Shown: positions 47,498 to 56,401, counted from the stretch's first letter. The stretch: DNA of 64,000 nucleotides from Natrinema salsiterrestre (GCF_029502005.1 NZ_JAMQOT010000003.1:436222-500221), one strand, 5' to 3'. Program-made: numbers and translations. Notes: generated by a model from the letters alone, not told the origin.

Positions 47498-49012
47498 TCA
47501 GGTCCACTGCGTAAGCGGCTCCTCGGTCTTCGCTCGAGCGATGTACTCGCTCTGCATCTCGCGGACGGATTCGTCAAACTCTTTGCCGGCATCGAGGCGA
47601 TCGGCGACGCGATCGAGTTTCCATCGACTCGGTGTCGTCCGGTCGGTCCAGCGCGTCTCGAGCGGTGCGAGATACTCCTCCATAGTCTCCGACGAAACGC
47701 CCTGCTCGCGGAGCCCGCGGCGTGCGTATTCGAAGAGTTCTCCGTAGATTACGCTCGAGTCGGTCGTCCGGTCGCCGTCGGCCGTGATCCACGCGAGGTC
47801 GGCCTCGAGACCGTCTTCGACCGCGCTGTAGAAGCTCCGTTCGGCGGCGTCTCGGTCGAGGGTCTCGAGCGGATGGTCGGCGACACACAGTCCGCGGACG
47901 AGCCCGACGACAAGACACTGGAGTCCGATGGTTTCTCGGATAGTCGGTTGCGTGGGGAGGGGACGATATTCGATGCGAATCGACCAGCGGTCGCCCCGAT
48001 CGACCGGCTGGCCGCCGATGACGGCGCGAAGCCACCGCCAGTAGGTCCCCCGCTTGTGATCGAGTTCCCAGAACTGATCCGCGAAGGTCTCGCGGTCGTC
48101 GTCTCGCAGCCACTCGCGGAGGAACGGCGCACACGTCGGATCGGCGACGAGCCGGTCGACGGTATCGGCCGCGCTCCCGATCTCGTCGGGAAACCGGACT
48201 TTCTCCCAGGCTCGATTGATGGACTGTTCGAACACCGGAATGCGGAGTTCGTGATGCGTCTCCTCGAGCACGTCGGACGGATCGTCGATCGCGTACAGGT
48301 CCGGCGGGAGCAGCGGCGAGTTCGTCGCCAGCGCGAGGACCGGGCCGAGCGTCCCCAGGGCGGTGTTGTAGTAGCGCGGAAACGCCTCGGCGTCGGGAAC
48401 CTGGAGGTGTGGCTGTATCGAACTCGCGAGGGATTCGAACAGGAGCGACGGAAACCGCCGGTCGACGCCGGGAACCGAGAGCGGAATCGACCCCCCGGTC
48501 CGCCCCAGGACGGCGTTGTCGATCGCACAGTAGCGCGGCGACGACGTCATGTTCTCGGCGATCGACAGCCCCTCGCTCTCGCGAACGGCTCCCAGGTAGT
48601 CGTCACTACCCTCCCGCGGCGGAATCGTCCACATCGAATCGAGGACGATCTCGAGTCCGTCCCGCGCCGCCGCTTGCTGTGCGGTCCGATAATCCTGCCG
48701 GAGCGACGCCGCCTGTGCGGCGATGCCATCGTCGTCGAACGGCGTCGGATCGGTGTGGAGCTCGACGTTATGTTCCCCAAGCTCCCTGTCACAGTGTCCG
48801 TCGAACACGCTGTCGGGAACGCGAGCCAGCCGGTTTTTGTCGTCGACCGCGTAGGCCTCGAGTTCGATTCCGAGACCGAACCCGGGGCTGTCGAGACGCC
48901 CCGTCTGGAGGGCGTCGGTGAGACGGGCGGCCTGCTCGTCGACGCGGCGATCGAACTCGCTGCGCGTCTCCTCGCGGAGCGAGCGCGCGACGAGGTCGAT
49001 GAACTCCGCCAT
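47498..49012 (-). CDS. Glutamate-cysteine ligase-like (GCS2-fold) haloarchaeal protein
   Basis: 504 residues. The N-terminal GFGLGIELEAYAVDDKNRLARVP, LGEHNVELHTDPTP and later WSIRIEYRPLPTQPT resemble the ATP-grasp-like GCS2/carboxylate-amine ligase superfamily (metal-binding Glu pairs), but the protein is longer than GshA-type enzymes and diverged. It may ligate an amino acid or peptide; the substrate is unknown. No membrane or zinc motifs. The gene is single, on the minus strand, divergent from the vapBC region. Confidence 0.65.
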   Translation of the reverse strand: MAEFIDLVARSLREETRSEFDRRVDEQAARLTDALQTGRLDSPGFGLGIELEAYAVDDKNRLARVPDSVFDGHCDRELGEHNVELHTDPTPFDDDGIAAQAASLRQDYRTAQQAAARDGLEIVLDSMWTIPPREGSDDYLGAVRESEGLSIAENMTSSPRYCAIDNAVLGRTGGSIPLSVPGVDRRFPSLLFESLASSIQPHLQVPDAEAFPRYYNTALGTLGPVLALATNSPLLPPDLYAIDDPSDVLEETHHELRIPVFEQSINRAWEKVRFPDEIGSAADTVDRLVADPTCAPFLREWLRDDDRETFADQFWELDHKRGTYWRWLRAVIGGQPVDRGDRWSIRIEYRPLPTQPTIRETIGLQCLVVGLVRGLCVADHPLETLDRDAAERSFYSAVEDGLEADLAWITADGDRTTDSSVIYGELFEYARRGLREQGVSSETMEEYLAPLETRWTDRTTPSRWKLDRVADRLDAGKEFDESVREMQSEYIARAKTEEPLTQWT

Positions 49013-49160
49013 TGGTGAATCAAGGCGATCCAGTCGCTTAGAAGTGCGGTGCGGAACTGTCGTTCAGAGTGGCAAGTCCCAAGTAGACAGTCGATCCGAC
49101 GAGCAGCTAGTGGGCACATGATCGAAAGTGGGGAATAATTCTTTCTCGCCCACACAGGGA
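49013..49160. other. Intergenic segment upstream of the vapC remnant
   Basis: No gene; an antitoxin counterpart for the decayed toxin remnant is not recognisable here. Confidence 0.35.
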
Positions 49161-49420
49161 GCGGATCGTCACGAACGCCGCTACTCTCGTCGGCGTACGT
49201 GGCGACATCGATACGGGTGTCGCTACTGCAGCGCACGTCGAAGACCACGGATTCACACCGTTTGACGCCTTCCCCCTCGTCGAGGCCGCGGTGATACTAT
49301 CGTCTCCAGCGACGATACGTACGAGGATACTGCACCTCGACCTGACGATAGTACCTGAGGAGTGACGTTCGCAACCACTAAACGAGACTCGCTCCAACCA
49401 GTGACCAACTGGACGGAGAA
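49161..49420 (+). pseudogene. Decayed vapC remnant with downstream flank and rfcL 5' remnant
   Basis: This 260-base stretch aligns with 49960-50233: the 3' half of vapC, the short spacer after it, and the first bases of rfcL. Its first frame reads ERIVTNAATLV, then VEDHGFTPFDAF, closely parallel to ERVISNAANLV and VEDHGFTPFDAL in the intact toxin, before frameshifts break it. The matching flank (AACCACTAAACG.GACTCG) and GACTGGACGGAGA-like piece show that the duplicated unit extended into the rfcL start. Confidence 0.75.
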
Positions 49421-49535
49421 GTCCGGGAAATACGATGTACTGAGAACGTCGAATCTGTCTCGTCGTTCGCTCGTCGATGCGGAGACGAATTCCGACCAGT
49501 GGAGATAGAATGGGTATCTCTGCATATCGGGGAAC

Positions 49536-49543
49536 ATTTTTAC
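49536..49543 (+). promoter_or_regulatory. TATA-like element of the vapBC operon
   Basis: CATTTTTA, within ACATTTTTACTTTCG, is about 25-30 bases before ATG 49567, fitting a leaderless or short-leader transcript. Confidence 0.45.
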
Positions 49544-49566
49544 TTTCGCCCACCGTACACCAAGAT

Positions 49567-49797
49567 ATGTCAGACGTAGCGCTGGACGACCGCGGTCGTC
49601 TCACGCTCCCGAAAGAGATCCGAGAACGATACGGGGACCGATATCACGTCGTTCAGCTTCCAGACGGAGTTAAATTGGTTCCGGTCGCCGACGATCCGCT
49701 CGAGGCGCTCAGGGACGAATTCGCGGACGTTGAAAAGTCGGCGGACGAACTTCGTAAAGAAGGGCGTGACGCAGCGCTCGACGAGGCCGGACGATAG
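49567..49797 (+). CDS. vapB: AbrB/MazE-type antitoxin (VapB)
   Basis: 76 residues from MSDVALDDRGRLTLPKEIRERYG, a SpoVT/AbrB swapped-hairpin domain that binds its own promoter, then a C-terminal acidic helix (EALRDEFADVEKSADELRKEG) that usually wraps the toxin. The TAG stop is followed directly by the ATG of the PIN toxin at 49798, so they form a translationally coupled operon. Met 49567 opens the AbrB domain, and the upstream open frame is unrelated. Confidence 0.85.
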   Translation: MSDVALDDRGRLTLPKEIRERYGDRYHVVQLPDGVKLVPVADDPLEALRDEFADVEKSADELRKEGRDAALDEAGR

Positions 49798-50172
49798 ATG
49801 TATGCAGAAACCGATTTTCTCCTCGCACTGATTAAGGACGACGACTGGCTCGGAGACGCCGCCGAGTCGGTGTATCGAGAGCATCGCGACGAGTTGTGGA
49901 CATCACAGTTCACGCTCATCGAACTTCTGCTGGTCGCCTACCGCGAGGAACGTGATACCGAACGTGTCATTTCGAACGCCGCTAACCTCGTCGAAGTGTG
50001 CGACGACGCGGAGACGGTCGTTACGGCGGCGACGTATGTGGAAGACCACGGTTTCACACCGTTCGACGCGCTTCACCTCGTCGAATCCAATGGAGATACC
50101 ATCGTCTCGAGCGACGATACATACGAGGACGTGACGTCCCGGCTTGATCTGAAGTCCGTCGACGAGGAGTAA
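49798..50172 (+). CDS. vapC: PIN domain ribonuclease toxin (VapC)
   Basis: 124 residues. PIN-domain acidic residues are visible: D6 in YAETDFLLAL, a Glu in TLIELLLVAYREE, D93 in GFTPFDALHLVE and D106-D107 in IVSSDDTYEDV. VapC toxins cut specific RNAs when released from VapB. It begins directly after the vapB stop. A broken second copy of its 3' half lies upstream at 49161. Confidence 0.87.
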   Translation: MYAETDFLLALIKDDDWLGDAAESVYREHRDELWTSQFTLIELLLVAYREERDTERVISNAANLVEVCDDAETVVTAATYVEDHGFTPFDALHLVESNGDTIVSSDDTYEDVTSRLDLKSVDEE

Positions 50173-50215
50173 CGCTCCGCAACCACTAAACGCGACTCGT
50201 CCCAACCAGTGTCCA

Positions 50216-51721
50216 ATGACCGACTGGACGGAGACGTACCGCCCGACGACGCTGTCGGAGGTGCGCGGCAACAACAAGGCCCGCGACCAACTCGAGGAGT
50301 GGGCCGAGAGCTGGGACGACCACCGGAAGTCGGTGATCGTCCACGGCAGCCCGGGCGTCGGGAAGACCTCCGCCGCCCACGCGCTGGCGAACGATATGGG
50401 GTGGCCCGTCATGGAACTCAACGCCAGCGACAGCCGGGGAGCCGACGTCATCGAGAAGATCGCCGGCGAAGCCGCGAAGAGCGGGACGCTCACCGCCGGC
50501 GAAGCGGGCCGCCGGCTCGTCATCCTGGACGAGGCGGACAACTTCCACGGGAACGCCGACTACGGCGGCTCGCGGGAGGTCACCCGCGTCGTCAAGGACG
50601 CGAACCAGCCGATCGTCCTCGTGGCCAACGAGTTCTACGACATGAGCCAGTCACTGCGCAACGCCTGCGAGACCATCGAATTCCGGGACGTCTCGAAGCG
50701 GTCGATCGTTCCCGTGCTGCGCGACATCTGCCGTCGCGAGGGCGTCGAGTTCGAGGACGAGGCGCTCGAGAAGATCGCCGAGTCGACGAGCGGCGACCTG
50801 CGTTCGGCGGTCAATGACCTGCAGGCGGTCGCGGAGGAAGCCGAGCGATTGACCGTCGACGACGTCGTGACGAGCGAGCGCGACACCACCGAGGGGATCT
50901 TCGATTTCCTCGACGCGCTCATCAAGGAGGAAGACGCCGAGGGCGCGCTGCGAGCGTCCTACGACGTCGACGAGACGCCCGACGACCTGCTCAACTGGAT
51001 CGAGGACAACGTCCCGAAGGACTACGAGGGGGCCGAACTGGCCGACGCGTACGAGTTCCTCTCGAACGCCGACCGCTGGCTGGGCCGCGTTCGGGCCACG
51101 CAGGACTATTCCTACTGGCGGTACGCGACGGACAACATGACCGCCGGGGTCGCCGCCTCGCGGCGGGGCGACAAGGGCGGGTGGACGCGATACGGCCCGC
51201 CGAGCTACTGGTCGAAACTGGGCCGCACCAAGGGGACGCGAAACACCCGCGATTCGATCGCCGAGCGCATCGCCGAACGGGAGGGCGCGAGCGTCGCCAC
51301 GGCCCGCCGGGAGATCCTCCCCTTCCTCTCGGCGATGACCCACCACTGCAAGAACCGCGACCTGACCGTCCGCATGGCCGCGGCGTACGACCTCGACGAA
51401 TCCGAGGTCTCCTTCGTCACTGGCAGCGGGAAGGACACCAACAAGGTCCAGTCGATCGTGGCGGACGCCGAGGAGCGCAAAACCGAGCGAGCGGTCGAGC
51501 ACTCGGGCAACGCCTTCTTCGAGGCCGACCGCTCGAGCGCGGACGGCGACGACGGGAGTGCCGATACTAACGATGGCGACAGCGCTGGAGACTCGAACGC
51601 TCAACAGACGCTCGCTTCCACGGACGCTGACGGCGAAGGGACCTCGGAGCCCGAGTCGGACGACACATCGACAGCCGACGAACCGGACGACGATCAGTCA
51701 GGGCTGAACGACTTCTTCTGA
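50216..51721 (+). CDS. rfcL: Replication factor C large subunit
   Basis: 501 residues. The clamp-loader AAA+ large subunit loading PCNA. It has ETYRPTTLSEVRGN, Walker A GSPGVGKTSAAHAL, Walker B LVILDEADNF, sensor-like VLVANEFYD and the SRC-type segment, then a helical lid and C-terminal collar domain (NVPKDYEGAELADAYEFLSNADRWLGRV). It ends with an acidic tail finishing QSGLNDFF, a PIP-box-like PCNA-binding motif. It follows vapBC by 43 bases and has a weak TATA-like CACTAAAC about 25 bases upstream. Confidence 0.95.
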   Translation: MTDWTETYRPTTLSEVRGNNKARDQLEEWAESWDDHRKSVIVHGSPGVGKTSAAHALANDMGWPVMELNASDSRGADVIEKIAGEAAKSGTLTAGEAGRRLVILDEADNFHGNADYGGSREVTRVVKDANQPIVLVANEFYDMSQSLRNACETIEFRDVSKRSIVPVLRDICRREGVEFEDEALEKIAESTSGDLRSAVNDLQAVAEEAERLTVDDVVTSERDTTEGIFDFLDALIKEEDAEGALRASYDVDETPDDLLNWIEDNVPKDYEGAELADAYEFLSNADRWLGRVRATQDYSYWRYATDNMTAGVAASRRGDKGGWTRYGPPSYWSKLGRTKGTRNTRDSIAERIAEREGASVATARREILPFLSAMTHHCKNRDLTVRMAAAYDLDESEVSFVTGSGKDTNKVQSIVADAEERKTERAVEHSGNAFFEADRSSADGDDGSADTNDGDSAGDSNAQQTLASTDADGEGTSEPESDDTSTADEPDDDQSGLNDFF

Positions 51722-51851
51722 GCGGCTACTCGCCGCCGCTCGATCGGTACAGTCGCGGTCCGAACGAGCGGTGAATCCGGTCGAGTGGCGATGATCCGGT
51801 TTTATTCATCGGTGATACGTCATATATAAATTGACCGACACTATTACGTCG

Positions 51852-51878
51852 ATGAGCGGTGAGAGTGTCACACGGTGA
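51852..51878 (+). other. Eight-codon leader ORF overlapping the zinc-finger gene start
   Basis: ATG 51852 (about 27 bases after a TATA-like ATATATAAA) reads MSGESVTR and stops at TGA 51876-51878; the following gene's GTG start (51875) overlaps that TGA (GTGA). It may serve translational coupling. Confidence 0.3.
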
Positions 51879-52087
51879 CCGGCCGAATGACAGACGCCCA
51901 CAGCTGCCCGCTCTGCACGGAACCGTACGACGACCGCAACGCGCTCTGCGTCCACCTCGAGGTGGAACACCGGAAGTCGGAAGTGGTCTCTTACCTCATC
52001 GACCTCGACGCGGCGGTACCCGAAGTCGATATTTCGTCCGGCCGCGAGACGACGGCCGAGGACGAACGAACGGCCCCGTCGGCCTGA
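51875..52087 (+). CDS. Small C2H2-type zinc-finger protein
   Basis: 70 residues from GTG 51875 (or 66 from ATG 51887). It has HSCPLCTEPYDDRNALCVHLEVEHRK, a single C2H2 finger with Cys-x2-Cys and His-x4-His, then an acidic tail. C2H2 fingers of this kind are numerous in haloarchaea and may bind DNA or protein. The TATA-like sequence CATATATAAATTG is at about 51819-51831, leaving the short leader ORF between promoter and start. Confidence 0.65.
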   Translation: MTGRMTDAHSCPLCTEPYDDRNALCVHLEVEHRKSEVVSYLIDLDAAVPEVDISSGRETTAEDERTAPSA

Positions 52088-52101
52088 GTAATCACGCGGC
52101 G

Positions 52102-52806
52102 TTACCGAGAGAGTTCTATCGGGAGCCGGTCGCGAAACGCCGGTGACAGTGCATCGACGACCCCGGCAGCGAGTTCTGGCGGATCGATATCTCCCCCGCG
52201 ATCGTCGAGCGGTGGTACCGTCTCGACCCCGTGACCCGTCATACGCTCGAGTTCGTCTGGATTGGTCCGTTCGGCCACCGTCTCGCCCGCGTACTCGTTG
52301 ACGACGATCCCGCAGACGTCGATGCCGCGAGCTTCGAGCGCGTCGACCGTCAGTGCGGTGTGGTTGAGCGTCCCCAGTCCGGCCCGCGTGACGACCACCG
52401 CCGCGGCTTCGAGGTCCACGACGAGGTCGATCACTTCGCGGTCACCGGCCAGCGGCACTCGAAGGCCGCCGATCCCCTCGACGATCGGGACCGGCGTCGA
52501 CTCGATCTCGCGTTCGCAGGCAGCACGGATCGCCCCGTACTCGAGATTCTCGTCCGCGATCTCCGCCGCGACCCGCGGTGCCAGCGCCGGCTCGAGATAG
52601 CGCGGACAGGTCGCGGCGTCGGGGTCCTCGCAGGCCGCGGCGACGAACCCGGCGTCGTCGTCCGGCGGGTGACCGGTCTGGGCCGGCTTGATCGCCCGCG
52701 CGTCGTGACCGGCCTCGCGGAGCAGGCGCGTGAGCCCCGCCGTGATAACCGTCTTTCCGACGCCAGTTCCGGTGCCGACGACGGCGATCGGCTGCCGCCC
52801 GCTCAC
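52102..52806 (-). CDS. bioD: Dethiobiotin synthase
   Basis: 234 residues. P-loop GTGTGVGKT (residues 11-19), then KPAQTG and VEGIGGLRVPLAGDREVIDL, the motifs of BioD, which carboxylates and closes 7,8-diaminopelargonate to dethiobiotin using ATP and CO2. The ATG overlaps the stop of bioF by four bases, making it the last gene of the biotin operon. Length and motifs are typical. Confidence 0.93.
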   Translation of the reverse strand: MSGRQPIAVVGTGTGVGKTVITAGLTRLLREAGHDARAIKPAQTGHPPDDDAGFVAAACEDPDAATCPRYLEPALAPRVAAEIADENLEYGAIRAACEREIESTPVPIVEGIGGLRVPLAGDREVIDLVVDLEAAAVVVTRAGLGTLNHTALTVDALEARGIDVCGIVVNEYAGETVAERTNPDELERMTGHGVETVPPLDDRGGDIDPPELAAGVVDALSPAFRDRLPIELSR

Positions 52807-54107
52807 AGCAGTCCCACCTCCTCGCCGGCCGCGCTGAACGCCTCGAGACAGGTGATGATGTCGTCCTCATCGTGCGTCGCCATCGGGGCGACGCGGATGC
52901 GGCTGGTTCCCTCCGGAACGGTCGGCGGTCGGATCGCCGGCGCGACGACGTCGCGCTCCCGGATGCCCTCGGCGAGGTCGATCGTGTCCGTCCGGTCGCC
53001 CACGAGAACCGGGAGGATCTGGGACTCGCCCAGTACCTCGAATCCCATCGACTCGAGCCCGTCGCGGAGGTGAGCGACGTTCTCCCAGAGCTGTTCCCGG
53101 GCACCGCTGTGGCGGGCGACGTGGAGCGCCTCGCTCGCGGCCGCGGCGGCCGGCGGCGCGAGGCCGGTCGAGAAGACGAACGAGCGCGCGTCGTTGACCA
53201 GACACTCGATCAGGGCAGCGCTCCCGGCGACGTACCCGCCTTGACTCGCCAGCGCCTTCGAGAGCGTCCCCATCTGTATCTGAACCCGGTCCTCGAGCCC
53301 CTCGGCTTGGACGACGCCGCCGCCGTTCGCGTACAGTCCGGTCGCGTGGGCCTCGTCGACCATCACCCACGCACCGAACGACTCGGCCGCGTCACAGATC
53401 GCCTCCAGCGGCGCGACGGTGCCGTCCATGCTGAACACCGAATCGGTGACGATCAACCACGATTCGTCGGCCGGGTCCCGACCGTCTCGCGTAGCCGTTC
53501 GGGCGCGTTCCTCGAGTTGCGAGCGCAAGCTCGCGGCGTCACAGTGGTCGTAGACCGCGGTCTCGGCATCCGCGAGCCGGCAGCCGTCGATGATGCTCGC
53601 GTGGTTCAGTTCGTCGGAGAAGACGACGTCCGGCTCGAGCGCCGCGATCGTGCCGACGTTCGCGGCGTAGCCAGAGGAGAACGCCAGCGCGCGCTCGGTG
53701 CCCTTGACCTCGGCGAGGAGTCGTTCCAGGTCCCGGTGGACCATCGTATCGCCGGTGACGAGACGACTCGCTCCCGCACCCGTGCCGACCGTCGCAGCGG
53801 CCTGTCGGGCCGCGTCCTGCACTCGCTGGTCGTCGGTCAGCCCCAGATAGTTGTTCGAGGCGAACACCAGCGCCTCGGCTGTCTCGAGGACCGGCAGATC
53901 GCCGCCAGAGGGCTCGCCGAAGTAGCCGCGCTCGGCGACCCGATCGACCGGCGACAGCGCGCGTTTCAAGTCGGTTTCCTCGAGCGTCTCGAGTCGGTCT
54001 TCGAGATCGAACCCGCGATCGGCCATTCGGCTAAACGGACTCAGCGCCACGGTTTGATTCTCACGATTCCGGTCGCTCGGTTGAATCGGCTGGCTCGGCT
54101 CGCTCAT
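52803..54107 (-). CDS. bioF: 8-amino-7-oxononanoate synthase
   Basis: 434 residues from Met 54107, or 407 from Met 54026 (MADRGFDLEDRL), which is the more usual length. A PLP enzyme joining pimeloyl-thioester and alanine to make KAPA. Motifs are FASNNYLGLT, GTGAGASRLVTG, SDELNHASIIDG, VDEAHATGLYA and the PLP-lysine region MGTLSKALASQGG. The gene overlaps bioD, and the bioU-like gene is 85 bases upstream. Confidence 0.92.
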   Translation of the reverse strand: MSEPSQPIQPSDRNRENQTVALSPFSRMADRGFDLEDRLETLEETDLKRALSPVDRVAERGYFGEPSGGDLPVLETAEALVFASNNYLGLTDDQRVQDAARQAAATVGTGAGASRLVTGDTMVHRDLERLLAEVKGTERALAFSSGYAANVGTIAALEPDVVFSDELNHASIIDGCRLADAETAVYDHCDAASLRSQLEERARTATRDGRDPADESWLIVTDSVFSMDGTVAPLEAICDAAESFGAWVMVDEAHATGLYANGGGVVQAEGLEDRVQIQMGTLSKALASQGGYVAGSAALIECLVNDARSFVFSTGLAPPAAAAASEALHVARHSGAREQLWENVAHLRDGLESMGFEVLGESQILPVLVGDRTDTIDLAEGIRERDVVAPAIRPPTVPEGTSRIRVAPMATHDEDDIITCLEAFSAAGEEVGLL

Positions 54108-54192
54108 CGCTCGAGCCGGTCGATACGCCACGGTCTCGGGCGTGGTCGTGTGTCTTTCATCGAAGACAGATCTGGACGATTCGGATCGCGGA

Positions 54193-55251
54193 TCAGAAGC
54201 CGGGCATCAGATCGGCCGGTCCGAAGACGCCGTATTCGCCGGCCCGGTTCCGTCGGACGCCGGCTTTCAGGTAGCCCAGTGCGGGGCCGTTGACGTTGGC
54301 CTCCATGCTCGTCTCGTCGCCGAGCCGGAAGGTGTTCGTCGCCGTCTCGCCGTCGAAGGTCCGTCCGGTCACGCGAACCGTGGTCGTCGTCGGCTTCTCG
54401 TCGTTACGTACGTCGAGGATGCCACCGACCTCGACGTCCTCGGCGTCGCAGATGCCGGCCCGCTCGAGCAGGACGTCGTCGGCGTGTTCCATGTCCTCGA
54501 ACTCGATGACGCCGTCGTGGTCGTCGATGACGTCCTCGATCTCGTCTTCGGAGAGGTCGCGGGCGGTCTCGATGTCGTACTCGGGGAGGTGGGCGATGTC
54601 CTCGCGGACGGTGCCGCGGTTGTCCTCGTAGCCGGACTTGAGGCCGACGCCCCACCAGATGTCGACGTCGGTGACCTCGACGAACGACTGGGCTGCCAGC
54701 GCCGCCGCACCGGTGAGCAGCCCGGGCGTCGCGCCCGCACCGCAGACGAAGGTGATGCCGGCGTCCTCGAAGCTCTCGCTGCGATCGTCGAGCATGTCGA
54801 TCACGCGCGAGCGCTTGAGCACGTCGATCATGACGCCGGAGTAATCACCCTCAGCGAAGCGGTCGGCGGTCCGCGGAATGAAGTCGTGCTCGTAGTTCGG
54901 CAGCGCGAGCAAGACCGCGTCGATCCGGTCGCCGTGGTCGATTATTTCTTGGATCGGATCCCCGCTGCGACGGGCCTGGCTCGAGGCGACGACGCCTCGC
55001 TCCTCGCCGTGTTGTTTGACGCCGCCTTCAGCATCAGCAGTAGCTGTTCCCCCGTCGGTAGCGACCTCATTATCGATATTGCCCTCCGTCGCGGCGAGCA
55101 GTTCGTCGACGTCGAGGCCGTCGAAGTCGACGGCGACGCCGTGGCGGTCACACGCCGCGACGGGCGTCAACGCGTCCTTGTGCTGGCTCACTTCGAGTGC
55201 TCGTCGGCCGATACCGCCGGTTCCGAGTACCGCAAACGTGATTTCGTTCAT
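54193..55251 (-). CDS. BioU-like saccharopine-dehydrogenase-type oxidoreductase in the biotin operon
   Basis: 352 residues. N-terminal Rossmann motif VLGTGGIGRRALE (residues 8-20), then VLLALPNYEHDF and a C-terminal catalytic-type domain. It resembles the saccharopine-dehydrogenase-like protein BioU, which in cyanobacteria replaces BioA by converting KAPA to DAPA carboxamide with amino transfer from its own Lys124 (a single-turnover reaction). An insertion at about 61-82 shifts numbering; K146 in MIDVLKRS is the candidate counterpart. It sits between bioB and bioF, 21 bases after bioB. No bioA is in the window. Alignment to known BioU would settle the assignment. Confidence 0.7.
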   Translation of the reverse strand: MNEITFAVLGTGGIGRRALEVSQHKDALTPVAACDRHGVAVDFDGLDVDELLAATEGNIDNEVATDGGTATADAEGGVKQHGEERGVVASSQARRSGDPIQEIIDHGDRIDAVLLALPNYEHDFIPRTADRFAEGDYSGVMIDVLKRSRVIDMLDDRSESFEDAGITFVCGAGATPGLLTGAAALAAQSFVEVTDVDIWWGVGLKSGYEDNRGTVREDIAHLPEYDIETARDLSEDEIEDVIDDHDGVIEFEDMEHADDVLLERAGICDAEDVEVGGILDVRNDEKPTTTTVRVTGRTFDGETATNTFRLGDETSMEANVNGPALGYLKAGVRRNRAGEYGVFGPADLMPGF

Positions 55252-55272
55252 GGTATTGTCAGATTCGCGTGG

Positions 55273-56379
55273 TTAGTCGTCGCTCGGTTCCGCACCCGTA
55301 CTCGCCGTCCCGTCGGTCGACGACTCCGCAGCGCCGCTGTGGCGGGCCTTGACCTCCTCGGGATCGAAGTCGTTGGCATCCGTGTTCGGCTCGAGGCCCG
55401 CGCGCTCGATAATTTCGATGTCGTCGCCGGGCGATTGGCCCTCCGTCGTGAGGTAGTCGCCGGTGAGGATGCCGTCCGCGCCGGCCTCGAGCGGCAGGTG
55501 CTGCTCGTCGGGTTCCAGATTCACCTCGCGGCCGCCCGTCAGGCGGACACGCGAGTCGGGGTGGAGCAGTTTGTACACCGCGACGGTCTCGACGATCTCC
55601 TCGGTCGTGATGTCGACGCCCTCCTCGGCTAGCGGCGTCCCCGCGACGGGATTGAGGACGTTGACCGGCAGCGAGGAGACGCCGATGTCCTGCAGGGCGA
55701 TCGCGGCCTCGACGCGATCGGTCGGCGTCTCGCCCATGCCGAGGATGACGCCCGCACAGAGGTCCATGCCGGCCTCCTTGGCCACCTCGAGGGTCTCCAC
55801 GCGATCCTCGAAGCTGTGGCTCCCCACGATCTCGGGGAAATAGTTCGGCGAGGTCTCGATGTTGTGATTGTAGTGATTGATCCCCTCCTCGGCGAGGATC
55901 GCGGCCTCCTCCTCGGTGAGGATTCCGAGGGAGGCGTCGACCTCGAGATCGCACTCGTCGCGAACCCGTCGGATCGACTCGAGGACCTCCGCCCACTCCT
56001 CGGGCCGGTGTTCCTTCGAGACGCCCTTCTCGGCCACGACGATGCCGAATCGCTGAGCGCCGTCCCGCTCGGCGCGCTTTGCGGCCTCGAGGATCTTCTC
56101 GGGACCGAGGAAGCCGTGGGTGTCGATGCCGGTGTCGAAGTGGACCGACTGCGCGCAGAACCCGCAGTCCTCTGCGCAGTTCCCCGCCTTCGCGTTGACG
56201 ATCGAGCAGGCGTCGACCGTGCCGTCGCCGAAGTGATCGCGCACGGCGGCCCCTGCCTCCGCGAGCGCCTCGACCGGCTGGGCCATCAGCGCCAGCCCGT
56301 CGGTCCGATCGAGCGTCTCGCCGGCCATCACCCGCTCGAGCGCGTCGTCGACCGTTTCGTTTCCAGTCTCGTAAACCAC
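55273..56379 (-). CDS. bioB: Biotin synthase
   Basis: 368 residues from GTG 56379. It is a radical SAM enzyme with the [4Fe-4S] motif CAEDCGFC (C68, C72, C75), then HNIETSPNYFPEIV and the second cluster-binding region near RVRLTGGREVN. It inserts sulfur into dethiobiotin. The GTG start is embedded in a BirA-type palindrome, with a TATA-like element about 27 bases upstream, so transcription is predicted to be leaderless and biotin-controlled. First gene of the operon bioB-bioU-like-bioF-bioD. Confidence 0.95.
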   Translation of the reverse strand: MVYETGNETVDDALERVMAGETLDRTDGLALMAQPVEALAEAGAAVRDHFGDGTVDACSIVNAKAGNCAEDCGFCAQSVHFDTGIDTHGFLGPEKILEAAKRAERDGAQRFGIVVAEKGVSKEHRPEEWAEVLESIRRVRDECDLEVDASLGILTEEEAAILAEEGINHYNHNIETSPNYFPEIVGSHSFEDRVETLEVAKEAGMDLCAGVILGMGETPTDRVEAAIALQDIGVSSLPVNVLNPVAGTPLAEEGVDITTEEIVETVAVYKLLHPDSRVRLTGGREVNLEPDEQHLPLEAGADGILTGDYLTTEGQSPGDDIEIIERAGLEPNTDANDFDPEEVKARHSGAAESSTDGTASTGAEPSDD

Positions 56380-56400
56380 ATTTACAGAATCGGTTAACGA
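56369..56400. promoter_or_regulatory. BirA-type biotin operator
   Basis: TCGTAAACC (56369-56377), 14-base spacer, GGTTAACGA (56392-56400): an inverted repeat matching 8 of 9 positions between half-sites and close to the BirA operator form (TTGTTAACC-N14/15-GGTTAACAA). It overlaps the GTG start codon and the space between start and TATA. Confidence 0.65.
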
Positions 56401-56401
56401 G

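Noticed and set aside
47873..49018. 381-codon plus-strand frame across the GCS2-like gene
   Set aside because: Arg/Gly/Val-rich antisense translation; the minus-strand protein is acidic and has recognisable conserved segments.
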